Assembly: GCA_965247015.1 (NCBI GenBank)
Contig: CBDFGG010000004.1
Span: forward strand, 124,001-188,000
Length of the DNA: 64,000 bases
Origin: JAIXWP01 sp965247015
GTDB taxonomy: Bacteria; Bacteroidota; Bacteroidia; Flavobacteriales_D; Sanyastnellaceae
Reading direction: 5' to 3'
Shown: piece by piece, positions 35,308 to 42,300 of the stretch
Layout: every line of letters starts with the position of its first letter
Position numbering within the stretch: position 1 is the first letter of the stretch
Translations under genes and position numbers: made by a program
The notes under the pieces: generated by a model
Told to the model about the DNA's origin: nothing
What the model saw: only the letters and a program-made list of their open reading frames with translations
Database searches by the model: none

Positions 35308-35817
35308 TTAGTTGTATGCAACGATCACATCGAAGCTTCCGCTGTAAAGACCAGCTGCTTGTTGTGCTGTAACATTCAATGTAGCACCTACTTCCAATGT
35401 AGCCTCTCCGTTTGCGTCTAGAACTGAATCAGCTCCAAGGCTTGATACGAAGTTGTCTACAGTCATTTGGTTAGCACCACCTTCTGTTTCGATCACGATA
35501 GAAGTTGGAACTTCGATAGTGAAAGATGCATCTGCCAAACCTGATACATCAAATGAAGCAGCGTTAGATACGTTACCAGCTTCAATCAAGGTTACACCAC
35601 CTGTAGATGTACGTGACCCGTCAACTCCGATTACTACTGTACCTTCAGATGTTCCTGAAGCGATATTACCGAAAGCTAGATCTGCTGTTTTAGCAATCTC
35701 CAAAGGCTGAACGATGTTTGCTGATGCTGTAGCTGTTGCTGTAGCGGTTGGGTTACCTTGAGCGAAAGCACCTGCTGTGATTACTAGGGCTACTGAAAGA
35801 ACGAAAAACTTTTTCAT
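35308..35817 (-). CDS. DUF4402 secreted protein, copy 2
   Basis: A 169-residue protein identical in sequence to copy 1 (29073-29582), with only a few silent base changes. It has the same signal peptide, Thr/Ala stretch and DUF4402 domain. It lies upstream of the regulator-chaperone-usher operon on the same strand, separated from it by a perfect terminator, so it is a separate transcription unit with its own conserved upstream region. High identity implies recent duplication or ongoing gene conversion. Confidence 0.85.
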   Translation of the reverse strand: MKKFFVLSVALVITAGAFAQGNPTATATATASANIVQPLEIAKTADLAFGNIASGTSEGTVVIGVDGSRTSTGGVTLIEAGNVSNAASFDVSGLADASFTIEVPTSIVIETEGGANQMTVDNFVSSLGADSVLDANGEATLEVGATLNVTAQQAAGLYSGSFDVIVAYN

Positions 35818-36020
35818 GATGTGTGTGAATTAAATTATTTAATAAAAAAATTGTTTGTTTGATTCCCCCATTGCCAACTGGTGTGCCAAAGCAACCACCA
35901 TTTCGCTACAACCCTTGTCAATCAAGCAAAACACACAAATCACGTCTACGCGTGCCAAGTTTATTTTGTCCCTCTGTGGGACACATTTTCCCAAAATAAG
36001 ACGAGTTAATCTTTCGATTG
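35818..36020 (-). promoter_or_regulatory. Conserved upstream region of DUF4402 copy 2
   Basis: The same arrangement as upstream of copy 1: palindromic TTTGTCCC-N5-GGGACACA (35965-35985, one arm base changed), TTGGCA-type elements, and the sigma-54-like TGGCACACCAGTTGG at 35874-35888 (minus strand), about 57 bases before the ATG. Confidence 0.42.
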
Positions 36021-36030
36021 GATAATAAAA

Positions 36031-36052
36031 AAGGGCCATCTTACGACGGCCC
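36031..36052 (-). terminator. Intrinsic terminator of DUF4402 copy 3
   Basis: On the minus strand GGGCCGTC and GATGGCCC pair (one G-U) around a 4-base loop, followed by six T. It is related to the hairpin at 29011-29034 after copy 1. Confidence 0.8.
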
Positions 36053-36092
36053 ATGATTAACCTAAACTCTAAAACTCAACCAATGAAATATC

Positions 36093-36614
36093 TTAGTTGT
36101 ATGCAACGATCACATCGAAGCTTCCGCTGTAAAGACCAGCTGCTTGTTGTGCTGTTACATTCAATGTAGCACCTACTTCCAATGTAGCCTCTCCGTTTGC
36201 ATCTAGAACTGAATCAGCTCCAAGGCTTGATACGAAGTTGTCTACAGTCATTTGGTTAGCACCACCTTCTGTTTCGATCACGATAGAAGTTGGAACTTCG
36301 ATAGTGAAAGATGCATCTGCCAAACCTGATACATCAAATGAAGCAGCGTTAGATACGTTACCAGCTTCAATCAAGGTTACACCACCTGTAGATGTACGTG
36401 ACCCGTCAACTCCGATTACTACTGTACCTTCAGATGTTCCTGAAGCGATGTTACCGAAAGCTAGATCTGCTGTTTTAGCAATTTCCAAAGGCTGAACGAT
36501 GTTTGCTGATGCTGTAGCTGATGCTGTAGCTGTTGCTGTAGCTGTTGGGTTACCTTGAGCGAAAGCACCTGCTGTGATTACTAGGGCTACTGAAAGAACG
36601 AAAAACTTTTTCAT
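36093..36614 (-). CDS. DUF4402 secreted protein, copy 3 with a 4-residue expansion
   Basis: A 173-residue protein identical to the other copies except for four extra residues in the Thr/Ala stretch after the signal peptide, from a 12-base in-frame repeat unit (near 36514-36540). Copies 2 and 3 form a direct tandem about 0.78 kb apart. Its upstream region again carries the palindrome and sigma-54-like element. The expandable low-complexity stretch lies where a pilin donor strand or linker would be, which could matter for assembly (inference). Confidence 0.85.
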   Translation of the reverse strand: MKKFFVLSVALVITAGAFAQGNPTATATATASATASANIVQPLEIAKTADLAFGNIASGTSEGTVVIGVDGSRTSTGGVTLIEAGNVSNAASFDVSGLADASFTIEVPTSIVIETEGGANQMTVDNFVSSLGADSVLDANGEATLEVGATLNVTAQQAAGLYSGSFDVIVAYN

Positions 36615-36800
36615 GATGTGTGTGAATTAAATTATTTAATAAAAAAAATTGTTTGTTTGATTAACCTATTGCCAACTGGTGTGCCAAAGCAACCACCAAT
36701 TCGCTACAACCCTTGTCAATAAAGCAAAAAACACAAATCACATCTACGCGTGCCAAGTTTATTTTGTCCCTCTGTGGGACACATTTTCCCAAAATAAAAC
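36615..36800 (-). promoter_or_regulatory. Conserved upstream region of DUF4402 copy 3
   Basis: Contains TTTGTCCC-N5-GGGACACA (36763-36783) and the sigma-54-like TGGCACACCAGTTGG (36672-36686, minus strand). Similarity to copies 1 and 2 ends near the segment GATAATAAAATCTA at about 36820-36833, which marks the duplication boundary. Confidence 0.42.
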
Positions 36801-36837
36801 GAATTAATCTTTTGATATGATAATAAAATCTACATTC

Positions 36838-37164
36838 GGGATTCCACTGCGCTTATTCGAGATTCGAGATTCCGCTGCGCTTATTCGAGATTCGAGATTC
36901 GAAAAGGGTCTCTCCACGGCTTTGCACCACCCTTCGACTCCGCATTTAATCTGCGCTCCGCTTGATCAAATGCTCCGCTCAGGGAACGGTGACCGCTCAC
37001 TAAATGGGAAAAAAGAAAAAAAATGCGGCACAAAGTGCCGCATTTTTTTTCTTTTTTCCCATATAAGCGGACTGAAGTCGAAGCGCCGTCCTGAATTCAT
37101 CGAAGGGGGTGGTGCAAATCTGTGGACAAACCACATTAAGAACTAAGAACAAAGAACTAAGAAA
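36838..37164. repeat. Palindromic intergenic element, copy 1 (complete)
   Basis: Nested inverted repeat. Outer: TTCGAGA heptamers on the left and TAAGAAC heptamers (37137-37164) on the right. Middle: CTCCACGGCTTTGCACCACCC with its complement-like GGGTGGTGCAAATCTGTGGA, and a block with GCATTTAATC pairing GATCAAATGC. Core: 37004-37062, perfect 28-bp arms around a 3-base loop, with GCGGCAC/GTGCCGC next to a run of eight A or T, so it can terminate transcription from either side. It lies at the 3' end of the PrsW-type gene. Confidence 0.85.
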
Positions 37165-38496
37165 TCAATTCACATTCGACATCCACGCCCATTCAATGAA
37201 TGATAGCTCTTGTAGTTTTAAATTCGTCCAATTGTTTTGATGATCTGCTGGGAGCTCGAAAATGCCGACGATGGGTGCTGAACCATACCACGACTCCCCT
37301 TTTTGTTTATCCTTGACTAAAACAGTATCAAACTTACCGTCACGGGTATCGTGATAGATATTGACCACAAAAAAGGCAACGTCATCAATAAACACTTTGT
37401 CAAACATCCATGATTGACGTGTGTAATCCAGATATGTGCTTCGTGTGGAAATAGGAGTGATATCAGACAACTGCTCAAAATGACGATGAAGAGAATTCTC
37501 AGAAATGCTAGAACCAATGAATACATAGCGCGCGCTAAGTGGTCCTAAATAACTATTAGTTGAAATTGAGATAGGAAAAGAAAGGGTTATAGGAGACCAG
37601 TGATCTTTGCGAAGTGTTAGCCGCGTGATGCGAAAAATAACCACCGACATTACCAAGGCCATGCCAACAGTGGAATACAGCAACACCAAAAGTCCATGAC
37701 CAAAACTTTCATTCAGCATCGTAATCAAAACCGCAGCTAAAATCAAAATTCCATATCTGATGGATAGCTTCTTTAATATATCGTTTGAATCAAAATATTT
37801 GTGATATGAGAAATGAGGTGAATTATTGATTGCTGAATTCATCGTACTAGCAAACCAATTAACGACCACCATAAAATATCCGGCAAGCAAAACGAGAGCA
37901 CTTAACACGGTTAAATCCTGTATGCCCATCAAAGAATTGAAAATACCGTGCGAAAAAGCCGCAAGGAGGTACGTGAATAAAAACCAAACAATCATATCTC
38001 TCCTTTCATGAAACTTCCAACGAATCACGGCATAAGCCAACAATGATGTATTAAAGAAATGAGAAACCGTAGAGAACATGGCGCGACCAACGAGGGTCAT
38101 GCCGTCGGAGTCAATAAAATAAAGAATATTCTCTAGCGCACTAAATCCGAGGGCCGAAGCACAAATAGTCAATACATAGTCGATTGGTTCTTCTAGGTGT
38201 TTTTTAATAAATACATAAGACAATATAAATGGTAAGAATTTCAATAATTCTTCTACCATTCCAACTTCCACTGCATTAAATAAAATGATACTCCAAACAT
38301 CGCCACCTTTTTGAATAAAATGAAAATCCGGTGCCCATCGAGCCCACGCCACAATCGGCAGCACCATCAAAGCTCCTAGCACAAATTGACTAAAAACTAA
38401 CCCCAGATGAGACTTTTTAAAGATATCTAACATTCGGAAATAATCAATCCAAACATAAGCGACATAGAGAGCAAATAAAATGTAGAAAAAAATCAT
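37165..38496 (-). CDS. PrsW-family intramembrane metalloprotease
   Basis: A 443-residue polytopic membrane protein. The N-terminal 290 residues hold about eight membrane spans with the PrsW/CAAX-like metalloprotease motifs: EVGMVEELLKFLPF (Glu-Glu-x-x-x-Lys), GFSALENILYF, the SHFFNTSLLAYA histidine and FSHGIFNSL. The last 150 residues form a soluble cytosolic domain without recognised similarity. In Bacillus, PrsW cleaves the anti-sigma factor RsiW; the target here is unknown. The start codon is only 6 bases from a nine-unit heptamer array, and no clear -7 box was found. It lies alone between a palindromic element and a lipoprotein gene. Confidence 0.82.
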   Translation of the reverse strand: MIFFYILFALYVAYVWIDYFRMLDIFKKSHLGLVFSQFVLGALMVLPIVAWARWAPDFHFIQKGGDVWSIILFNAVEVGMVEELLKFLPFILSYVFIKKHLEEPIDYVLTICASALGFSALENILYFIDSDGMTLVGRAMFSTVSHFFNTSLLAYAVIRWKFHERRDMIVWFLFTYLLAAFSHGIFNSLMGIQDLTVLSALVLLAGYFMVVVNWFASTMNSAINNSPHFSYHKYFDSNDILKKLSIRYGILILAAVLITMLNESFGHGLLVLLYSTVGMALVMSVVIFRITRLTLRKDHWSPITLSFPISISTNSYLGPLSARYVFIGSSISENSLHRHFEQLSDITPISTRSTYLDYTRQSWMFDKVFIDDVAFFVVNIYHDTRDGKFDTVLVKDKQKGESWYGSAPIVGIFELPADHQNNWTNLKLQELSFIEWAWMSNVN

Positions 38497-38501
38497 GATT
38501 G

Positions 38502-38564
38502 GTTCGTGGTTCAGAGTTCTTGGTTCAGAGTTCTTGGTTCAGAGTTCTTAGTTCTTGGTTCTTG
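38502..38564. repeat. Nine-unit GTTCNNN heptamer array
   Basis: Nine consecutive 7-bp units with no phase break, of three kinds in the order GTTCGTG, then GTTCAGA alternating with GTTCTTG, then GTTCTTA and two GTTCTTG. It lies immediately upstream of the PrsW-type gene. Confidence 0.9.
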
Positions 38565-38585
38565 GAGACGAAAATAGGAAAGAAA

Positions 38586-38696
38586 GATTTTCGATTCTCG
38601 ATTTTCGATTCTCGATGGGGTTAGGCAACGGATTTGGACCGCCTTTGATAAATGTGAAAAAAGGCAAAAATGAGAAAAGCTCTAGCTTTCCTCTTT
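38586..38696. repeat. Decayed palindromic element with alternative core
   Basis: Four GATTTTC/GATTCTC heptamers (38586-38613), a GGATTTGGACCGCCT block also found in the copy near 41.18 kb, then half of a core (AAAGGCAAAAATGAGAAAAGCT) that matches the core at 42.1 kb rather than the common one. The remaining hairpin has 10-bp arms with one mismatch (GAGAAAAGCT / AGCTTTCCTC). It may still end transcription of the lipoprotein gene. Confidence 0.65.
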
Positions 38697-38715
38697 AATG
38701 AGACACATTAATATG

Positions 38716-39501
38716 CTATTCCCAAACTACGTTTTGTGTAGAAATAAAGAAGCGATTGGGAGCTCGAAATGGATGATACGGATACGTGTTTCCATCTACA
38801 TCCCTATAAAATTTATAGTCGAAGGTACCTGTCAGTTGGCGCGCGTCCATTTCTTCAACCTGCGAAACCCAAAATTTAAAATCATAGTGAATCGGAATTT
38901 TAAAATCTTCCGATGTTGAAATCGTCAAATAGTTTCTAAAACTCAAAGGTGAATTTTCAGTGTCGAACTTCCCTTGAATTATTTGTACTGGCTTTTTTCT
39001 ATTATCCCAATTTCGTTGAACTTCCGTAGTATCCTTTGGGAAAAGATACATATGTTGGTTTTCGTAAAGTTTAAATTTCGCCACCTCAATACCTGTTTGT
39101 GGAGGCAAGAAGGTAATTCTCTCTGCCTTCTTAATCTCGCCACTAAACGAACTAGAAAGTGTAAAAAAAGAATAATTTAAAAATGGGTTCTCAGAAGATA
39201 TTGCGCTGCCATTTACAACAGCCCTATCGTCCCAATAACTGTGTGTGGTCCCGCTTTTTTCTATATAAACCGAATTTTTCCAATCGATATAAATGGGCTT
39301 TTCCGAATGATTATAAATCCGAAACTTCAATTTACCTTCCTCCGAGTAAAAATCATAGGATATACGAACCAGCGAATCAGCGTACTCCATCGTATCATTC
39401 GCCATGGGCATCAAATCGGATTTCAGCGTAACCAACTGCCAGTTTTCAGTGCATGCGGATAGCACGGCCACTGCAAGAAAAGAGAATAGCGCTTTTTTCA
39501 T
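38716..39501 (-). CDS. Hypothetical lipoprotein
   Basis: A 261-residue protein with a lipoprotein signal (MKKALFSFLAVAVLSAC, Cys17). The mature part is predicted mainly beta (SLVRISYDFYSEEGKLKFRIYNHSEKPIYIDW), like many Bacteroidota secreted proteins of unknown function. I do not recognise a family. It is bordered by a decayed palindromic element downstream and a complete one upstream, so it is probably transcribed alone. Confidence 0.72.
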   Translation of the reverse strand: MKKALFSFLAVAVLSACTENWQLVTLKSDLMPMANDTMEYADSLVRISYDFYSEEGKLKFRIYNHSEKPIYIDWKNSVYIEKSGTTHSYWDDRAVVNGSAISSENPFLNYSFFTLSSSFSGEIKKAERITFLPPQTGIEVAKFKLYENQHMYLFPKDTTEVQRNWDNRKKPVQIIQGKFDTENSPLSFRNYLTISTSEDFKIPIHYDFKFWVSQVEEMDARQLTGTFDYKFYRDVDGNTYPYHPFRAPNRFFISTQNVVWE

Positions 39502-39589
39502 ATTTTCAAATAGGTTTAAGAAATTACAGGGAAGTTTCCCTCCCCTCGGCCATCAAAAATAAATCCAATATATGAATTCTGAATTCCGC

Positions 39590-39967
39590 AAAGCGGATTC
39601 TCGATTCTCGATTCTCAATTCTCAATGGGGTTGGGCTATGGCTTTGCACCACCCTTCGACTTCATTCAAAATTGACGCTACGCTAATTTTGAATTCCGCT
39701 CAGGGAACGGTGCTCGCTCACTAAATGGGAAAAAAGAAAAAAAATGCGGCACAAAATGCCGCATTTTTTTTCTTTTTTCCCATCTGAGCGGCGCGATTCA
39801 TTCCCTGAGTGCCATCCTGAGCTTGTCGAAGGGCGTAGTATTTGATCAAGCGGAGCGCAGATTAAATGTGGAGTCGAAGCGCCGTCCTGAGTTCATCGAA
39901 GGAGGTGGTGCAAAGCCGTGGAGAAACCCCATCGAGAATCGAGAATTGAAAATCGAGAATCGAGAAC
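39590..39967. repeat. Palindromic intergenic element, copy 2 (complete)
   Basis: Outer arms are heptamers: GATTCTC/AATTCTC at 39596-39623 and CGAGAAT types at 39933-39967. Middle arms carry GGCTTTGCACCACCCTTCGAC and its complement near 39900-39920. Core 39725-39783 has 28-bp arms with one mismatch near the loop. The right side also holds TCCTGAGCTTGTCGAAGG, a segment that is widespread in bacterial intergenic DNA. The element sits at the 3' end of the NYN-domain gene. Confidence 0.85.
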
Positions 39968-39970
39968 TAC

Positions 39971-40726
39971 TCACTTCAACTTCACCAACGGATGATTCAG
40001 GCCGTTCACGATGTTGTGGATGACTTCGTATTTCGGGATTTTTTCAAAAAGTTGTGTTAGTGTTTTGAAACCGAAGGTGCGTGGGTCGAAGCTGGGATCA
40101 ATTTTTCGAAGCGATAAACCGACCTTCGATATAAATGCCTCATCGTTATCATTAATTGAAATATCAAAGGCCTTATCGATGATTGAGAGATCAATCATGC
40201 TTGTTTTATTGTCCTGATGCACCTTGGTCTTCGTCAATCGCTTGGCCCCTTCTTTATGCTTTTCCTTCGGCTGTTTTATGATGATAGGTTCTGGTACCAG
40301 ATTTTCACTGAAGGTGAAAACTTCACACGAATTGACAAAAGCAATGGGCGTGAGTTTCTTTCCTATACCCATCACAAAAAGACCTTCTTCTCGAATTCGC
40401 TTTGCCAAACCAGTATAGTCGCTATCACTCGATACAATACAAAATCCTTCTACACTTTTGCTGTGAAGAATATCCATTGCATCAATGATGAGCGAACTGT
40501 CTGTCGAATTTTTTCCTGTGGTATAAGAGAATTTCTGAATCGGACTAAGCGAATAAGTATTGAGCAATTCCTTCCAGCTGCTCATTTGAGGGATGGTCCA
40601 ATCGCCATACACACGGCGAATAGTTACCTTCCCATATTTCGAAACCTCTTCAATAGTTTCTTTGATTAATTTTGCTTGCGCATTATCGCCATCGATCAGT
40701 ACTGCGATATTAAATTTTGACTCCAT
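39971..40726 (-). CDS. NYN-domain ribonuclease-like protein with C-terminal OST-HTH/LOTUS domain
   Basis: A 251-residue cytosolic protein. Residues 1-145 form a NYN (PIN-like) domain with the acidic metal-binding residues in VLIDGDNAQAK and VSSDSDYTGLAKRIREEG. A charged linker follows (KQPKEKHKEGAKRLTKTK), then a winged-helix LOTUS/OST-HTH domain at about 180-251 (LRKIDPSFDPRTFGFKTLTQLFEKIPKYEV). This pairing is common in bacteria and is thought to cut or bind RNA; the natural target is unknown. It is a single-gene unit between two complete palindromic elements. Confidence 0.88.
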   Translation of the reverse strand: MESKFNIAVLIDGDNAQAKLIKETIEEVSKYGKVTIRRVYGDWTIPQMSSWKELLNTYSLSPIQKFSYTTGKNSTDSSLIIDAMDILHSKSVEGFCIVSSDSDYTGLAKRIREEGLFVMGIGKKLTPIAFVNSCEVFTFSENLVPEPIIIKQPKEKHKEGAKRLTKTKVHQDNKTSMIDLSIIDKAFDISINDNDEAFISKVGLSLRKIDPSFDPRTFGFKTLTQLFEKIPKYEVIHNIVNGLNHPLVKLK

Positions 40727-40837
40727 CGTATTTTTCTAAAAAATAAGAATGGCTCAATGATAAAATATCATTCTAAGTTACCATTCTATATTTTCTCTAA
40801 AAATAAGCTACAATTATTTGATATTGGATTAGTTCGG

Positions 40838-41258
40838 GATTGCGCGAAGCGGATTCTCGATTCTCGATTCTCGAAGAGGTTGCTCCACGGAATGGCGCCA
40901 CCCTTCGACTGCACTCCGCTAACGCTTCGTTTCGCTCAGGGAACGGTGCTCGCTCACTAAATGGGAAAAAAGAAAAAAAATGCGGCACTTTGTGCCGCAT
41001 TTTTTTTCTTTTTTCCCATCTGAGCGGCGCGATTCGTTCCCTGAGCGGAGTATTTGATCAAGCGGAGCGCAGATCAAATGCGGAGTCGAAGGGTGGTGCA
41101 AATCCGCGGAGCAACGTTATCTGCATTATTAGAAGAGCTATTCGTTTCTTTAGCGCCGTCCTGAGTTCATCGAAGGAGGCGGTCCAAATCCGTGGACAAA
41201 CCACATCGAGAATCGAGAATCGAGAATCGAGAATCGAGAACCAAGAACCAAGAATCAA
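40838..41258. repeat. Palindromic intergenic element, copy 3 (complete, with extra right arm)
   Basis: Left GATTCTC heptamers (40852-40872), CTCCACGGAATGGCGCCACCC, then the core at 40961-41019 with perfect 28-bp arms and a 3-base loop. On the right are two successive GTGGTGCAAATCCG/GCGGTCCAAATCCG blocks, as if a second half-element were joined on, then seven heptamers (41207-41255) that change from CGAGAAT to CAAGAAC type without losing phase. Bidirectional terminator features as in the other copies. Confidence 0.85.
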
Positions 41259-41261
41259 AAT

Positions 41262-41951
41262 TCAACACTCCGAAAAGTGATAGAAGTAAGTAATCTTCCA
41301 TTTGCCTTTTACTTTGGCCACTCTAAGATGTTTGTAGATACTTATCGAAGTGAAGTCTTGAACAACGTATCCTAATACTTTCCCGTTTTCTTTGACTTCT
41401 ACCCAATCCCTGCCATCGCCTTCTGGATAGGTGGATTCTGTGACAGTGAAGACACTGCAGTCACATTCTAATAATTCCCATGACACCTTCTTAACAACCT
41501 CTGCTTTTAAGCTCGGAGATTTCCGGACGTTTACATTCTCGCCCAAGACTAAAACATGCGTTTCGTCATTAAAATTATTATAATAAGAAGGTGCGAGAAA
41601 AACAGTTGCTTCATGTTTTACAGGGATGTCTAATTCTTTCGAATTAATTTTTGTAAATCCATATCGCAAAATTGCGTTCAGTTGTTTCCATGAATCTTCT
41701 TCGGATTCATTGAAATAAGCATTCATGATTACATCCTTGGGACAAGAAGCGTGATCACAATCATCCCCTCCAGTATTAATCGAATCAGCAAGTAAGGTCA
41801 TTAATTTATTCTTGTCTTTTGCGAGCACGCAGCTGGTAAGTTCGGATTTAAATTGATAAAACTCCGCATCCATATAAGAATCGTCATGAATCAACTGACC
41901 AAACGAAACCCGCGCGATAAATAGAAATAAAACAAGGATGTAATTTTTCAT
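41262..41951 (-). CDS. Secreted SH3b-domain protein
   Basis: From ATG 41951 the protein is 229 residues: signal peptide MKNYILVLFLFIARVSFGQ, a helical region with DDCDHASCPKD, and a bacterial SH3 domain (GENVNVRKSPSLKAEVVKKVSW to WVEVKENGKVLGYVV) at about residues 135-205. Periplasmic SH3b domains often bind cell-wall peptides. An in-frame ATG at 42047 is rejected because the extra 32 residues are encoded by the adjoining palindromic element. The upstream TATTATTG (one mismatch to the -7 box) ends 4 bases before the ATG, the leaderless spacing seen elsewhere here. Confidence 0.75.
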   Translation of the reverse strand: MKNYILVLFLFIARVSFGQLIHDDSYMDAEFYQFKSELTSCVLAKDKNKLMTLLADSINTGGDDCDHASCPKDVIMNAYFNESEEDSWKQLNAILRYGFTKINSKELDIPVKHEATVFLAPSYYNNFNDETHVLVLGENVNVRKSPSLKAEVVKKVSWELLECDCSVFTVTESTYPEGDGRDWVEVKENGKVLGYVVQDFTSISIYKHLRVAKVKGKWKITYFYHFSEC

Positions 41952-41965
41952 ATAACAATAATACG

Positions 41966-42298
41966 GAATTCCGCGAAGCGGATTCTCGATTCTAGATTCT
42001 CGAAGAAGGCGCTCCACGGAATGGCGCCAGCCCCTCGCTATATTCACTTCAACATTTGCTTCGCAAAATGTATCCGTTCATAACGCTCGGGGACCCAGCG
42101 TAATTCGCGCGAATGCAAAAAGGCAAAAATGTGGAAAGCTATAGCTTTCCACATTTTTGCCTTTTTGCATTCATGAAGGGCGCAATGGGTCCTCGAGCGT
42201 AGGAATTATAATTTTGCGAAGCAAAAAATTATAATTCCGGAGCGAGAGGCCATCCCGTGGAGCGCCTCCTCATAAAAATTCAAGAATCGAGAATCGAG
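41966..42298. repeat. Palindromic intergenic element with a different core (perfect 62-bp palindrome)
   Basis: Same plan as the other elements: GATTCTC heptamers, GCGCTCCACGGAATGGCGCCAGCC on the left and GGCCATCCCGTGGAGCGCC on the right, and CGAGAAT units at the right end. The core is unrelated in sequence: 42111-42172 is a perfect 62-bp palindrome (31-bp arms, no loop) centred on AGCTATAGCT. Inner arms include AATTATAATTTTGCGAAGC and related dyads. It lies at the 3' end of the beta-propeller gene. Confidence 0.85.
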
Positions 42299-42300
42299 CA

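Noticed and set aside
39800..39835. TCCTGAGCTTGTCGAAGG segments as a novel element on their own
   Set aside because: This short sequence is common in intergenic DNA of many bacteria; only its nesting inside the larger palindromes is notable here.
40838..41258. Open frames across the palindromic elements (up to about 146 codons)
   Set aside because: They exist on both strands, consist of translated repeats and low-complexity runs, lack start signals, and are not preserved between copies.
41952..42047. Longer N-terminus for the SH3b protein
   Set aside because: The extension is encoded by the palindromic element and heptamers; the signal peptide starts at 41951.
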